From Sclerotinia nivalis (taxonomy: Eukaryota > Ascomycota > Leotiomycetes > Helotiales > Sclerotiniaceae): 64,000 nt of DNA. Each line of letters starts with the position of its first letter. The stretch's first letter is position 1. Positions 52,001 to 62,084 of the stretch are shown here, piece after piece. The notes below the pieces were generated by a model. It had not been told where the DNA came from. It did no database searches and worked only from the letters and a program-made list of their open reading frames with translations. The position numbers were made by a program, and so were the translations under genes. The stretch lies in assembly GCA_029531795.1 (NCBI GenBank), contig JAPEIS010000009.1:992001-1056000 (forward strand), in the 5' to 3' direction.

Positions 52001-52609
52001 ATCTCCGCGCTCAAAGCCCGTGGTACAGATGTCTGGATGCTTTCTGGTGATAATCCCACTACAGCAATTGCCATTGGTCAACAAGTCGGCATTCCCTCCA
52101 CCAACGTCATCGCAGGCGTTCTCCCCTCAGAAAAAGCAAAACAGATTTCCTATCTCCAGAAATCGCTACATTCCCATCGATCCAAGAAGCACGATTCCTC
52201 TACCAAGAGAGCACTGGTCTCCATGGTCGGAGACGGCATCAACGATTCTCCCGCTCTGACGGTCGCAGACGTGGGAATAGCCATTGGATCCGGCTCCGAC
52301 ATTGCCATTTCATCCGCGGAATTCGTCCTCGTTTCTAGTAATCTCACGTCCCTGATCACGTTGTTGGATTTGAGTAAAGTGGTGTTTCGAAGAATTAAGT
52401 TTAATTTCGCCTGGGCTCTGATCTATAATATTATTGCGCTTCCCGTGGCTGCGGGCGTTTTTTATCCAATTGTTAGTAGAGGGAATCATGTTAGGTTGGA
52501 TCCGGTCTGGGCGAGTTTGGCTATGGCGTTGAGTAGTATTAGTGTGGTTTTGAGTAGTTTGGCCTTGAGGAGTCGGGTGCCGGGTTTGGGGTTTAAAGTT
52601 AGGAGGTAG
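49046..52609 (+). CDS. crpA: Copper-exporting P1B-type ATPase, Crp1/CrpA type
   Basis: Heavy-metal pump that moves Cu(I) out of the cytosol; in fungi Crp-type pumps give copper tolerance. Single exon, 1187 aa. Cytosolic N-terminus with three HMA-like modules: HCPSC (C51/C54), GGMTCAAC (C246/C249) and DGMYCNHC (C329/C332), plus an extra ENCEIC pair at ~167. The membrane part starts about residue 410. Catalytic features: TGEA (660-663), metal-site CPC (776-778, VACPCGLALAAPTA), phosphorylated D821 in FDKTGTLTLGGEP, MLSGDNPTTA, MVGDGINDSPAL, and the PIB-1 signatures YNIIALP and MALSS in the last two helices. The usual nucleotide-binding His-Pro is SHTVAKA here (H883-T884). Absence of introns contrasts with most neighbours. 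Crp1/CrpA rather than Ccc2 is inferred from N-terminal layout and length. Confidence 0.94.
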   Translation: MDLKEEMAGPTTNDNSIPDSINSGEFEKMDISSTHNPTSITTSYLLSNLHCPSCVSNIQKALYALCPRPKEVIPSLMSSWVTVRHQKDLSTKAIRKALQSAGFDVCDVTSEEDGSVAKSHIQHDTDTGYLDQVLQKWSATRRPPSQLSLSHFDSYFDRHLENCEICRREATSGVAGQNVSKKLRQPNIHPLLEGPSHAGGVDGITETPSKRMSDNGKLNPLVVIDTIDSISSQTFRASLAIGGMTCAACANNIVVGLKKKSWVKDVVVNLISNSATVDFDDEKYTSQIVEEIEDLGYDAALDSVVDLKPEPQKQKVVRTVEIKVDGMYCNHCPPRVNDSLKSFDDRITIERALSLQNPVLKISYIPSAPTFTIRQILAKLSSVEEGFTPTIYHPPTIEERSRMIHKREQRRILLRVIVTFIIAIPTLIIGIIFMSVVPSSNPTRQYLMQPLIAGVDRAQWSLLVMATPVYFLCADVFHRRALKEIRSLWRPGSTTPILQRFYRFGSMNMLMSLGTTIAYVSSVAQLIAAGVHPNAMADDNSFYFDSVVFLTLFLLVGRLIEAYSKSRTDDAVTMLGKLRPTEALLIVPASSNDQGDFIRDFNVPYSDEHSTASDGQASIRSVNVDLLEFGDIIKVLHGGSPACDGIIIKGETKFDESSLTGEAKLVKKSVGDEVFSGTVNKESPVTVKITGGAGSSMLDQIVKAVREGQTKRAPMERIADTLTGYFVPVITLIAIITFIVWLSLGLSGVLPDDYRGSSGWAVWSLQFAIAVFVVACPCGLALAAPTALFVGGGLAAHHGILVKGGGEAFEKASMLDCVVFDKTGTLTLGGEPTVTDYEFITDDESNVIVLDNQNVSEGHIAPLNDKEQNLLSMVKSAEENSSHTVAKAIVSFCTNSRKPTPTNIEEIPGYGMKATFDRQILIIGNEPFMGQYGVEIAPAQRSRIDSWKKQGKSIALVAWSVSGDLYELAAIFAISDPIRPEAISIISALKARGTDVWMLSGDNPTTAIAIGQQVGIPSTNVIAGVLPSEKAKQISYLQKSLHSHRSKKHDSSTKRALVSMVGDGINDSPALTVADVGIAIGSGSDIAISSAEFVLVSSNLTSLITLLDLSKVVFRRIKFNFAWALIYNIIALPVAAGVFYPIVSRGNHVRLDPVWASLAMALSSISVVLSSLALRSRVPGLGFKVRR

Positions 52610-54199
52610 AGGTTATGGCTAGCTGGTTTACTTGTTGGGTTGGAAGGATGAATAGTATGGTTATGGTATGAATGGTTACTTAGAACTTGTTGTATTGAAA
52701 TCGTACCTATGAGTATTTGTTATTTGATATTATTATATGCGTAATGTGAATTTCTGGGATGTGATTGAATAATGAAAAGCATAATTGATTAATTTCTAGC
52801 TTTACCACAATGACTTTACAATAGTTCTAAAGTGTCTCCCAGATTGGGAGTCCCAGTCTTCAATCCATCCATCCATCATCAAGCTCTTCACTTCGTAATA
52901 TTCAAATATTCAATACATATCTAAAATCCCATCTAACAATAGGAAGAAACCCTACCAAACCCCCTTAGTCTACCCCACGAGCAACTAAAACTAAGTAAGT
53001 ACACCTCACCTACGCATTAAACACAAACTACCAAGTATTTCCAACTTCCTCACATTTCTCCTGTAAAATTCAACTTAAAACAATCTCCTACCAAGCCAGA
53101 ATTTCATCGCTAATATCCACTGATCCCTTCAGATATCATGTATATCCGTCCATATTTACTAATGATAAGGTTATCTATCCATTTTTCAGATTTCTTAATA
53201 TATGGATGGTTTCGCTAAGCGGAAATATTCTCTCTATCTATTATAGTTTAATTGCTTTCTCTTTGTGAATTTTATAGTTTTGGAGAGAGGGAGAGAGGGA
53301 GAGAGGGAGAGAGTGTGAGTTTTGTGGTTTTGTAGTTTTGTATCGTACTAAGAGGGATTTGGTGGCTGAGAGAGCTTTGAGGTATGTGGATATGGATATG
53401 GATGGTTGGGGATGGGGGTGGGATTGATGGTTTCTTTTATCCGAGTGGAGATTGAGAGATGTGAGATGTGATATCTTCCACTACATACAAGAACCCAGCT
53501 GCAGGGACACCATGGAGAATTGCCTAGCTAGAATCATGAGGACATCGACGTAATCTCTTTGATTCCATGAATCTTGTGTAAAGTGCTCTATGAGTTCTCT
53601 ATGAGTCCTCTGGAAATGGTAGGGGATTGTAATTGCAAGATACCTAGGTAAACACAGAATGGTATGCAGGCTAGTGTTGATCTAGACATGAAAATCGTGT
53701 TATTCTCTCCTATTTTGTAAGGTCTTGTAGATAATTCAGTTATGTCTTCGAATTTGTTCGGTCTTATACCCAGAAGGATTGTCGAAGAGATCGGAGAGGG
53801 ATAGAACGTTCCTTGATTCCCATTTGTATTATCGAGTTTTGGGAATGAGAGTTCGCTGCCAGAAGATGGGAAGTGGTAGCTATCGATGCGAATGGAATTA
53901 CTGATCGATCGAAATTGGAGTTGCAGTATTGCCTTGGACCTTGAGGATGAATTCCTAATTTTTTAACTTCCTTCTTCGGATAGCAGATTGTAAATTGTGG
54001 AAAATGATAATTTTCCTGCTCTTAAAAGAAAGTTCAAAAGAATTATATCAAACCGGTTGTCCAAGTGCCATCGCAGTATATTCTGTACAGGAAAAGAAAG
54101 AAGAAGAAAGGCCACTAAAATTCCAATTGGAGAGCTTTTGCCGCGGCGTCATTAAACCATATGATGTCAATCTCCAGTTGGCTCAGGAAGCAAATCAAG
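52610..54199. other. Convergent 3' flank copper ATPase / F-box
   Basis: 1.6 kb tail-to-tail spacer with a GAGAGAGG minisatellite at 53283-53313 and G-rich patches near 53400. No gene supported; an open + frame at 53995-54228 overlaps the F-box gene 3' end and looks like a chance frame. Confidence 0.5.
53283..53313. repeat. GAGAGAGG octamer tandem repeat
   Basis: Nearly four perfect copies of GAGAGAGG in the ATPase/F-box spacer. Confidence 0.85.
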
Positions 54200-55327
54200 T
54201 CAAAATCTGGCGCCTCTCGAAGCGCTAAGGCTAGGTTTAAGCTCAGTGCCGTCGGGTTGAAAGACAGACTTGATCTCTCCTATAGGGAACTTAATCGTTT
54301 TTTGAGCTGGTTGTAGTCGGTGACCTTGAGCATCACGACGTATCTGATGCGCTTCCCATCCTTCGCCTCCAGGCCCTTGTCCAAAGTCTTTCCAGATAAC
54401 GGTTTTCACCTCTATAGGGCATCGTTCATCGTGTTTTACCTCAACTGTATATTCTGTTCGGCAATATTGGCATTGTGAAGGGCGCGAGCCCTTTCTCCAG
54501 CTGCCTACTTTCTCACAAAGAAATGATTTTGACCATTTATTTTCAGGTAGGATAGGGTAAATAAGAATTGATGTTGTGTTGATGCGGAGACGTTGGCCTT
54601 TTGCTCTGAGGTGAAGATGAGGACAAATATATGAAAGTAAAAGATGTCGACGAGAAGGTGGAAATTGGCCACGGAAAGTTATGCATTTCCTGGTGAAGAG
54701 AGATCCATTTTTTATTAAACATTCCCCTTTGTTCTTCGTGGTCAAATCATCAATTCCCATGTACGCGGATGCCGACAGAAGCTTTAAGAGCTGCTGGGTT
54801 CGAACATCGTGACCAAAGTAGCGGTGGTGCTTCATCACCATTTTGAAAATAGTAGTTCCAAGCTTCCAATGCATATAATGTTCCATACCGTTCTTAAGAT
54901 CTTCATTTGTACACAACGGTCTTGCTTCTGGCGATAACCAAAAAGAAGAATTGAAGGAGTATTTTTCGGCGTTTTGTATTTTGTGAAACTTTCCGCAGGA
55001 ATCACAAACGATCTGGTCTGGAAAATAACGTTCCAAAAGTTTCAAAAACTTCAATTTGTCATGATGGGAATTCCTTAGATTATCAATGTATTGAGTTCCG
55101 ATCACCAGGGCGATGTGTCGACAAGAGAGGGAAAATGATACTGCTGATGATAGAGGAAGATGACTAGCAACCTGTTGTAGTATTTCCCGTGGGAGCCTGC
55201 TCAACAGCGAGTTGCTTATCGCATCCAACGGATCTGGCATCGGATCTGGCCTCGAAGGGGCGAGATTTCGATAAAAACGAATTGTGCTCTGGCGGGAGAG
55301 GTCGAATTGTGTCTTAACACAATCCAT
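54200..55327 (-). CDS. F-box domain protein
   Basis: Probable substrate adaptor of an SCF ubiquitin ligase. Single exon, 375 aa. The N-terminal ~35 residues are variable. The F-box spans about residues 38-80: LLSRLPREILQQVASHLPLS, then SAVSFSLSCRHIALVIG. The rest has two Cys pairs that may bind metal (CDSCGKFH and CQYCRTEY) and the conserved-looking VIWKDFGQG segment near the C-terminus, seen in a fungal-specific F-box family. The substrate is unknown. The start codon is the first ATG of the frame; a basic, Ser/Ala-rich C-terminus ends the protein. Confidence 0.85.
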   Translation of the reverse strand: MDCVKTQFDLSRQSTIRFYRNLAPSRPDPMPDPLDAISNSLLSRLPREILQQVASHLPLSSAVSFSLSCRHIALVIGTQYIDNLRNSHHDKLKFLKLLERYFPDQIVCDSCGKFHKIQNAEKYSFNSSFWLSPEARPLCTNEDLKNGMEHYMHWKLGTTIFKMVMKHHRYFGHDVRTQQLLKLLSASAYMGIDDLTTKNKGECLIKNGSLFTRKCITFRGQFPPSRRHLLLSYICPHLHLRAKGQRLRINTTSILIYPILPENKWSKSFLCEKVGSWRKGSRPSQCQYCRTEYTVEVKHDERCPIEVKTVIWKDFGQGPGGEGWEAHQIRRDAQGHRLQPAQKTIKFPIGEIKSVFQPDGTELKPSLSASRGARF

Positions 55328-57382
55328 CTTGAGGTTGGGGTTGGATTTTGTAGGATTTGTATTGTTGCAAAAGAGATTTGTTATTGGAAAGCTTTTTATA
55401 AGTATACGTATTCCCTAAGGTAATCTACGGTACATACTTTACGGAATTCACCATATTGGATGTTCAAAACTACCGTATATAATCTAAAAACCCCACATTC
55501 ATTTTTAATTTTCCCGTACACATCATTGAATTCAAATTCAATTTATTATATACAGCTATACAATACATTTAGGATGTCTTATTGTTTAGTATGATTCTGT
55601 AATACAATAATAATATAAATGATTTAAATATAGTGAAATAATAATTCGTCGAAATATTAGTTTGTAAGATAAATAAAGATAGTTTCTGTCGACGGGAACG
55701 CGTATGGCGAAGTGAAGCCTCAATAGTAATAGTAGTATATTCGTATTGTCTAAAGAACTAGAACTATGGAAATACCGAACTATATAAAGTCGGTCCCGTG
55801 CTGCCGAGGCACTAGCGTCAATACTAGTGAATCACGTGATTAATATCCCGATAGTTTCATTTTCTTATATATATCTTAAATATTGCTTTTGTTATATAAA
55901 GAAGTAACTACGTGTGAGTATTTTTTTGTATAATTATATACCTTGAAGTTTCGATTGGATATTCAAATTTCATATATATAAAAGGCATGATTTTGAAACA
56001 TCTAGGATGTTTATTCTAGAACCTTAGGAGGACAAGACTCAACACCTGTACGCGGTGTCCTCTACGAACCTCCAGCTCTTTTATTTAATTATTAGAGTCT
56101 GCAGAGCTAAGTTTGAGTCATTTGATGGAGTCGTGGTGATTGGAAGAGGAAGAGGCACCCGATCGCGACGTTTTTTTGCCTCTGAGTTGGCTGATGGCAA
56201 AGGCCAGATCTCGGTTTTTTTGACAATCGCATTATCGGATTGTGCTTTCTACAACACTACTTTTATTACGAAACAGAGGACAACACCATCATCTACGACA
56301 ATATACTACAAAATCATCTCCAAGATCCCTTTGGGGCATCAGGCGCGATTTATCAAATTCGGTTTTAAAGTTCAGGCCTTACCTCCTTCGATTTGAATCA
56401 AAACAACAACAATTCATATACTTGGAGGAGCTGTGTGGAACGACCCGAGCTAATAACGTATCTGCTATAGAATTCGGTGGAGGATATACTATATACAGGA
56501 TTGGGGCACTTTGTAAAGTCAATATCCCTATAGTTTGGAGGGTTCTATAAAGTCGATATTAGGCAAGGCATAACCGTTGGGAAGTTACGAACAGGGCAAA
56601 GAGTTGATGTGAAGGAAGGTTGTTTGGATTTGATTGATAGAGGGATCGGATTTGGAAAATCATGAATGTAATGCTTTGATTGGTATTTTTATCTTTATAT
56701 GCGATGCCGTATAGAGGTCGGGCTTTGCTCCCCAGTATTAATTTTCATTTCCCCCATCAAAAATATATACAAACCTGTATGCTATTTAGATAGCACTACC
56801 CATAGCCATCTATTAAGAGCTCGATTGAGCTCTTAACCGTCCTAGATAGTCTTTGACTCAGTGTGGACGTTAATTAAATCAATCAATCAATCTAGAACCT
56901 TAGGGATTGGGAATTCGTGTTGTACTTTTAAGAAGTATTTCTAGCTCCCTTAGGGCACATACAACTTACATACGCTGAATCATATCATTATCGTACGGCA
57001 GAGTAGGATATAGAGGCGCACGTCTAATTCATTAATATGACCGTATTCGGTATTCGGGGCTGTATTGACCATGTACAATGTACTCTGTTTAAATTCGTAA
57101 AGCCCTAATGCTTCTTCTCCTTACAACATCATAAACTAAGTGCTATTGCAAGGCCTACAGCAATTATCCTAGGAAGTTTGCAGTTCGTACTTGACCTACC
57201 AGAAATCGCATCCTCTTTGTTGGCTGCGCTACTAATTTCGTTGTTTAGCGGCATCACTTCTTCAAAAATCTACAGCAAGAGCTCTCCATTCCTACTCCTG
57301 AACCCTCTCATTGATTACTTCCTAGCCAAACACACTTCTGTACCTGCAAATTCCATTCCACAGTCCCAGTCGCCCCATCAAG
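55328..57382. other. AT-rich spacer with short repeats and hairpin
   Basis: 2 kb; the left half (55440-56050) is strongly AT-rich, as in RIP-mutated or old repeat DNA. It has TATAAAGTCG copies (55783, 56546), a related TGTAAAGTCAATATC (56512), paired CACTAG/CTAGTG with an adjacent ATCACGTGAT palindrome (55810-55840), and a perfect hairpin at 56813-56836. Open frames at 56055-56550 have no recognisable domain. Confidence 0.5.
56813..56836. repeat. Perfect 10-bp inverted repeat, 4-nt loop
   Basis: TTAAGAGCTC, GATT, GAGCTCTTAA: a perfect stem of 10 bp in AT-rich intergenic DNA. No T-run follows and no gene end is adjacent, so a terminator role is not indicated. Confidence 0.8.
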
Positions 57383-58018
57383 ATGTGCCAACTTTACTAC
57401 ATCACATACAGCTGTTACACCCACTGCAAAACAGGAACGAAAGATCCGATGAAATTGATACGTTGCGAACTCTTTCGCGATACCGAAAATCTGCCGTGGG
57501 ACAACGATAGATGTAGCGATGAAGACGGTGGAAACGGGGAGAGAATTCCACCTCAGACGTTGAGACTCAAGCAGCGCTGCCCTACGTGCGTGACGAAAGC
57601 AGTGGCTGCAAGAGTGGCAGAGAGAAAGGAGAGAGAGGAAAAAGGGAGGGATGCGGAGGGGAGAGGAGAGAGGGGAGAGGTTTTGAGACAATTAAGGTTG
57701 GAGGAAGATGAGGATGAACAGTTGACTCCTAGGGTTAGTCAGTGTCACTTCGCTAGCACTAATGTTCTTGTGTGTGGTCAAGGTTCTGGTAAAAAAGTGG
57801 AAAGGGGTGTTAAACCAGACCTGGCAGCAAAGATGGAAGATGAATTGAAAGCTGGAGCAAGTTCCGAAGAAATTGTTGATAGACCTGCTCCTACCCCTGC
57901 TACTACCCCTTTTCCCCCAATGTCCATGTTGTTAAGCGGCACTCTAAAGGCCGGAGAAGGGTCTCCGAAATTCCTTGCCGACAGTGATGGGAGCTTTGGT
58001 CTGGGCATTTATTTCTAA
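57383..58018 (+). CDS. Hypothetical Cys-rich N-terminal protein, 211 aa
   Basis: Single exon, starting MCQLYYITYSCYTHCKTGTK. The first ~75 residues carry spaced cysteines (SCYTHC, IRC, RC, RCPTCVTKAV), reminiscent of small fungal proteins that begin with MC-x-Y-x(5)-C and may bind zinc. A Lys/Arg/Glu-rich segment (AARVAERKEREEKGRDAEGR) suggests a charged helix, followed by a Pro/Ser/Thr-rich region and the C-terminus DSDGSFGLGIYF. No signal peptide or membrane span is seen. Function unknown. The upstream open frame (57178-57510) lies in another phase and is probably leader. Confidence 0.6.
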   Translation: MCQLYYITYSCYTHCKTGTKDPMKLIRCELFRDTENLPWDNDRCSDEDGGNGERIPPQTLRLKQRCPTCVTKAVAARVAERKEREEKGRDAEGRGERGEVLRQLRLEEDEDEQLTPRVSQCHFASTNVLVCGQGSGKKVERGVKPDLAAKMEDELKAGASSEEIVDRPAPTPATTPFPPMSMLLSGTLKAGEGSPKFLADSDGSFGLGIYF

Positions 58019-61000
58019 ACTTTGGGAAGCGAGGAGGTAGACAGAATTATGAACCTTCAAGCTATTCAAGGCAGCGGACTAATGAGATGGCTTAGGGCCC
58101 ATGAGTATCTGCAAGGGTGTGGAGAATTGTGGATTGGAGGAATGAGATAAAAGAATTCAGGGGTGGATAGATAATTTATTTGATTGTCGCGATGAATGAA
58201 AGCCAATAAAGTCAATCTTCGATGCACTATATGTTATTCTCCAAAGCGCGATGAAAGATAAGTACACTGACTATCAGCTGAGGACTTACATAATTTTATT
58301 TGATTCATAATTTGAAAAGATCTTATTTGAAAAAATAAGCGAATATTTACATGTATTCCGTTGATACATTGAAAGCGTTAAATTTTTATCCAATTTTAGC
58401 TATCTAATGAGATTTCTGATATATCATTTGTGGAAGTCTGAGTAATCTTAGCTGTCTAATACAGTTATCAATTGCCTCATTGCTCTAAGATCGCTGGGAT
58501 GTCTCATCTAGTCAACTAACTCGATTTCATCTCGATTAATGTAATCCCACAACAGATAGAACAAAATGTGAACTTAGCAAGCGAGCCAAAAGTAAAAAAA
58601 TAGTCATAATACTTGATTCCAAGGACAAATCTGCTGTTAATCTAGCGACCCGATCGTGTGATTGTGCGATTGTGCGTAGCAGTCAAACGCAAATTCTGAC
58701 TTTACAAAGTCGGCGAAGCACAAATTTCGTTCATTATCACATCTCTACAAATATTCACCGAGCTCACAGACAGGAGCTTTCAACGCCTTGGTTGAGACAT
58801 CAAGGTTTATAATCAGAGCTGCTATATGCACTATCATAGGGATATTTGTTATGCGCACCACAAAAGTTGATTGAATATCGGCGATAATTATCCAGCCAAC
58901 TTGCAAAACTGATTAGGTTCACGTATCGATCAATACTATGTACAAAATTCGGTGATGATCGTCACTGAACATCACATCATCTCTGGACCATTATGCAAAT
59001 TAATAGTCAAAGAAAGTCCTTCTGATATATTAGTGAGGCATCTTACTGCTTTCTAACAGCTCGAATTCACCTCATGACAAGTAAGCATAATACATTCAAG
59101 TTCGGATATGCATAAGAAGTACATTGGAAATCAGCATGACGGTGGCGAGGTCCGACAGTCAAAAGAACTCAACTTTGAAGCTTGCCTGTCTTGCCATGAT
59201 GGTTGGTCAATTGGAAGATCAAGATGCGTCGCGAATTCGTCTTAGATTGTCAGTACGAAAACCGCTGGATCTCATCCTGAGCTATTCTCTTTCCATTTTC
59301 TGCACTAGGTTTGTCAGTGCCACAATGACAAAACAGAAAGTTCATCTTGAGTATGTTGCATGCAATTGTAATTCTGTGCTTTCCCTAACCATATCATAGG
59401 GTTTGAAACGATCGAATCTTTGCCACTTTACGTTACCTTGTGAAGAACTTGCAGGAAATATGTGGAAGTCAAATAGCGTATTCAATTCTGTTTCCTAACA
59501 GATATTGCGCAGAAATTAAAAAGACTAGGAGACATTGAAACCAATGGAGTTACCATAAAGAAGCATGGCAGTGCTACCTTGATAGTGCGCGGTCAGAAGT
59601 AATTGAATCATTCTAATAGGGCACAGATTTTTCTTAGGACTTCAAATCTTCAAATAGAAAAACAACCTATTAAGCAGTTCGGAAGGTCTCGATGTGCTGA
59701 AGGATATACCCAAAAATGTTCCTTTCTGGTTCAGAAGAGAATAGAGGTCGGTATGAATGTGAATGCCCGTAAGTTTCAATTTACTGATGGGAAATTTTTT
59801 CATGGGAACGGGCTTCATTGGTGCCCTGCCGAAACAGGACATTCTTTACGAAGACGAGGTTGACTTAAAGGCAAGGGAGCGGTCTCTACAAATCAATGAC
59901 ACTATCAAGCCATCCGTGAGAAATATGTCAAAGGGTATCACGAGAGTAAACGCTTCTCTCGGAGGATTGTCCCGTTCCCTTGAAGGAAGAATCGATAGAT
60001 GAACTTCCAATTGACAGCACCAATGGAGCTAACTGAGAGCTGAAAAGAATCTGTAAAAAAGGTAAAATCGAGACCGCTGATAGAAAGGATAAAATCGTCA
60101 AGAGCCATTGAAACTTATCATCGACTCAGCTAGATGTATTTGCATCTTCTGCAGTACATGAAGGGATCAAAAGGGATGAAATTGTGAAGTCGGACAGTGA
60201 AAGCGGGGGAAAAAAGGAGGTTAAAGTAGGTCAATAGACGGAGGAGACGGGTGAATTTTGGCATCATGATGATATGTCAGTTTGGCATATAAACTGTTGT
60301 ACATCAAGAAGCCTTCAAAATGCAGGACTTGGACCTCGAAAAATCTTGTCTCATTTATTCTTGCCTTGGCGATGGCGGGTAAATCACGGAGTGACATATG
60401 CCGCTTTAAAATAGAAACTTCACATGGGCAAGAATATGTCGCCGCTCTACGTTAAATTGGTCGCAACAAATGATCATGGCGATCATGCCCCTCATCGCTT
60501 CTCCCTGGAATGCCTTCCAACATCATCACAAGGGTCCATTCATATATATTATTATATTCAACAAGATACCTTGACGGGCATCTTCACAGATGTCTTCGAA
60601 ATCTGATATTTCATCCCTCGCTCGGAGTCGCTCCTGTCGCTTTTTCTCGCACAGGCAGCCATGCCGGCACAGTTTCATTCCCTTTACACATGAATACCGC
60701 GGAGAATCAAGGAGCTCTCAACAACTAAAACACAAATCAATTGATAGATTGATAGAATTCCTGTCCCCGGACCCACACATCCCACGTCCTTCAGTGCTAT
60801 TATGAGCTTAATATCCTAAATTCCGAGTTACTGACGTCCACTAAGACTCACTAACTGCTGATCTTCCGGAAAAGAAACATCCCGAACACCCCTAGTGGAA
60901 ATCGTAGGTCGACTTTTCTTGATATTTGTGTTCCTTTCTGTTGGTTATATTTTCATTTCTACTTCCTCTTTCCTGATTTTCCTATGCCTGCGTGATATGA

Positions 61001-61327
61001 TCACAGGGTTCCTTTTGTCTCCAAGAGAAGGTTGTTCGTAGCACGCACAAGAAATTGTGAAACACGACGGGTAGGATTTGAGACGAACACGACGATCAAC
61101 ATTTCACACAGAAAGGGATCCTTGGCTAGGAATGGATTGATCGTTTTGAACATCAGATGAACAATTGAGCTGTTCGATACAAGATACACAAGTACCTTAA
61201 GACCTCAGATAAGTGCTGTGCGAGCAAAGAAGACTTCGAAACGAAACAACGAGCCTGCAAGATTGTATCAGACTAGGAAATCCATTGCGCATTACCCATC
61301 AACGTCACAAGCCAAAAAAATCTCGCA
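58019..61327. other. Gene-poor spacer with possible decayed gene
   Basis: 3.3 kb. The only code-like material is at 59124-60001 (+), listed as a possible pseudogene. A TTACAAAGTCGGCGAAG element (58701) resembles the TATAAAGTCG family. Pieces at 60424-60805 are short and unrecognised. Confidence 0.45.
59124..60001 (+). pseudogene. Possible decayed or multi-exon hypothetical gene
   Basis: Several protein-like stretches occur on the + strand in different frames: KLACLAMMVGQLEDQDASRI (near 59190), a Lys-rich DIAQKLKRLGDIETNGVTIK (near 59500), LDVLKDIPKNVPFWFRRE (near 59690, ending in a stop with the neighbouring frame continuing), and a C-terminal-looking TIKPSVRNMSKGITRVNASL to a stop at about 60001. 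One plausible intron (GTATGT..CATAG, about 59350-59400) joins the first two. I could not thread a full reading frame, so either introns were missed or the gene is frameshifted. No family recognised. Confidence 0.3.
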
Positions 61328-62084
61328 ATGCTCTGCACAAACAGAACCGAAGGCTTTGTATGTTATAAAAACATGTCCCTTCAGCTTCACCACCACTGAC
61401 CTCCTCTAGGGCCCAACCTCTCAACTCAATTCCTCCTCCCTCCCCACAACATGTTTCATAGACGTCATCCTCATTCCCCTCCCAACCTGGCTCGCCTTCG
61501 TCTTCATACCCATCCTCTTTGCTCTAGGGCTCCACAACCGCAAAATCAACTACAACCCCTCCACGGCACATTTGCGCTCCAATACCCGCTCCTCATGGCC
61601 TTACCTCATCTTCCTTAGTATTTACTACTTCCTCATCTTTGCCAATATTGTCATGCTCACTGTCGAAATTGTGCGATTGTCTATGCTTCGCTACGGCATT
61701 GGTTTATTACCATTCGCATACGTCGGACTTCTTCTCTCAGCCTTCTTGTTTTGGAGTGAAGGATTGCACGGACGTATAAAGTGGTGGCAGGGAATCAACA
61801 TGATAGTTTGGATAGGAGGAATTGCAGTGAGTGTTGTGCAGGTCATTGCATTAGAGCAGCAATTTGGGATCAATGGGAGTAAGGGGAGCAAATATCCAGT
61901 TAGCGACCAGTTTCTCGACGTGGCCGTTATGGCAGGTGTATATGCTGTTATTGCGCTACTGGAGATAATACTAGTGACATGGAGGGGAAAGAAAAGGACG
62001 GCAGCCTTGAGAGAGGAAAGGGGAGAAATGGGCACGTTTGATTATGGGAGGGGCGCGAGTGAAAGCCCCATTATGAAGGAATAG
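61328..62084 (+). CDS. Five-span membrane protein of unknown function
   Basis: Exons 61328..61357 (10 codons, MLCTNRTEGF) and 61410..62084; intron 52 nt (GTATGT..CTCTAG), phase 0. Product 234 aa. Hydrophobic segments: CFIDVILIPLPTWLAFVFIP (~27-50), WPYLIFLSIYYFLIFANIVM (~75-100), LLPFAYVGLLLSAFLFW (~112-130), INMIVWIGGIAVSVVQVIAL (~140-160), and DVAVMAGVYAVIALLEIILV (~180-202). A basic WRGKKR follows the last span, and the tail is charged and cytosolic-looking. The layout of five helices recalls the TMD0 of some ABC transporters, but no nucleotide-binding domain follows. The tiny first exon is inferred from frame and splice signals; without it the frame has no ATG before the second span. Confidence 0.72.
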
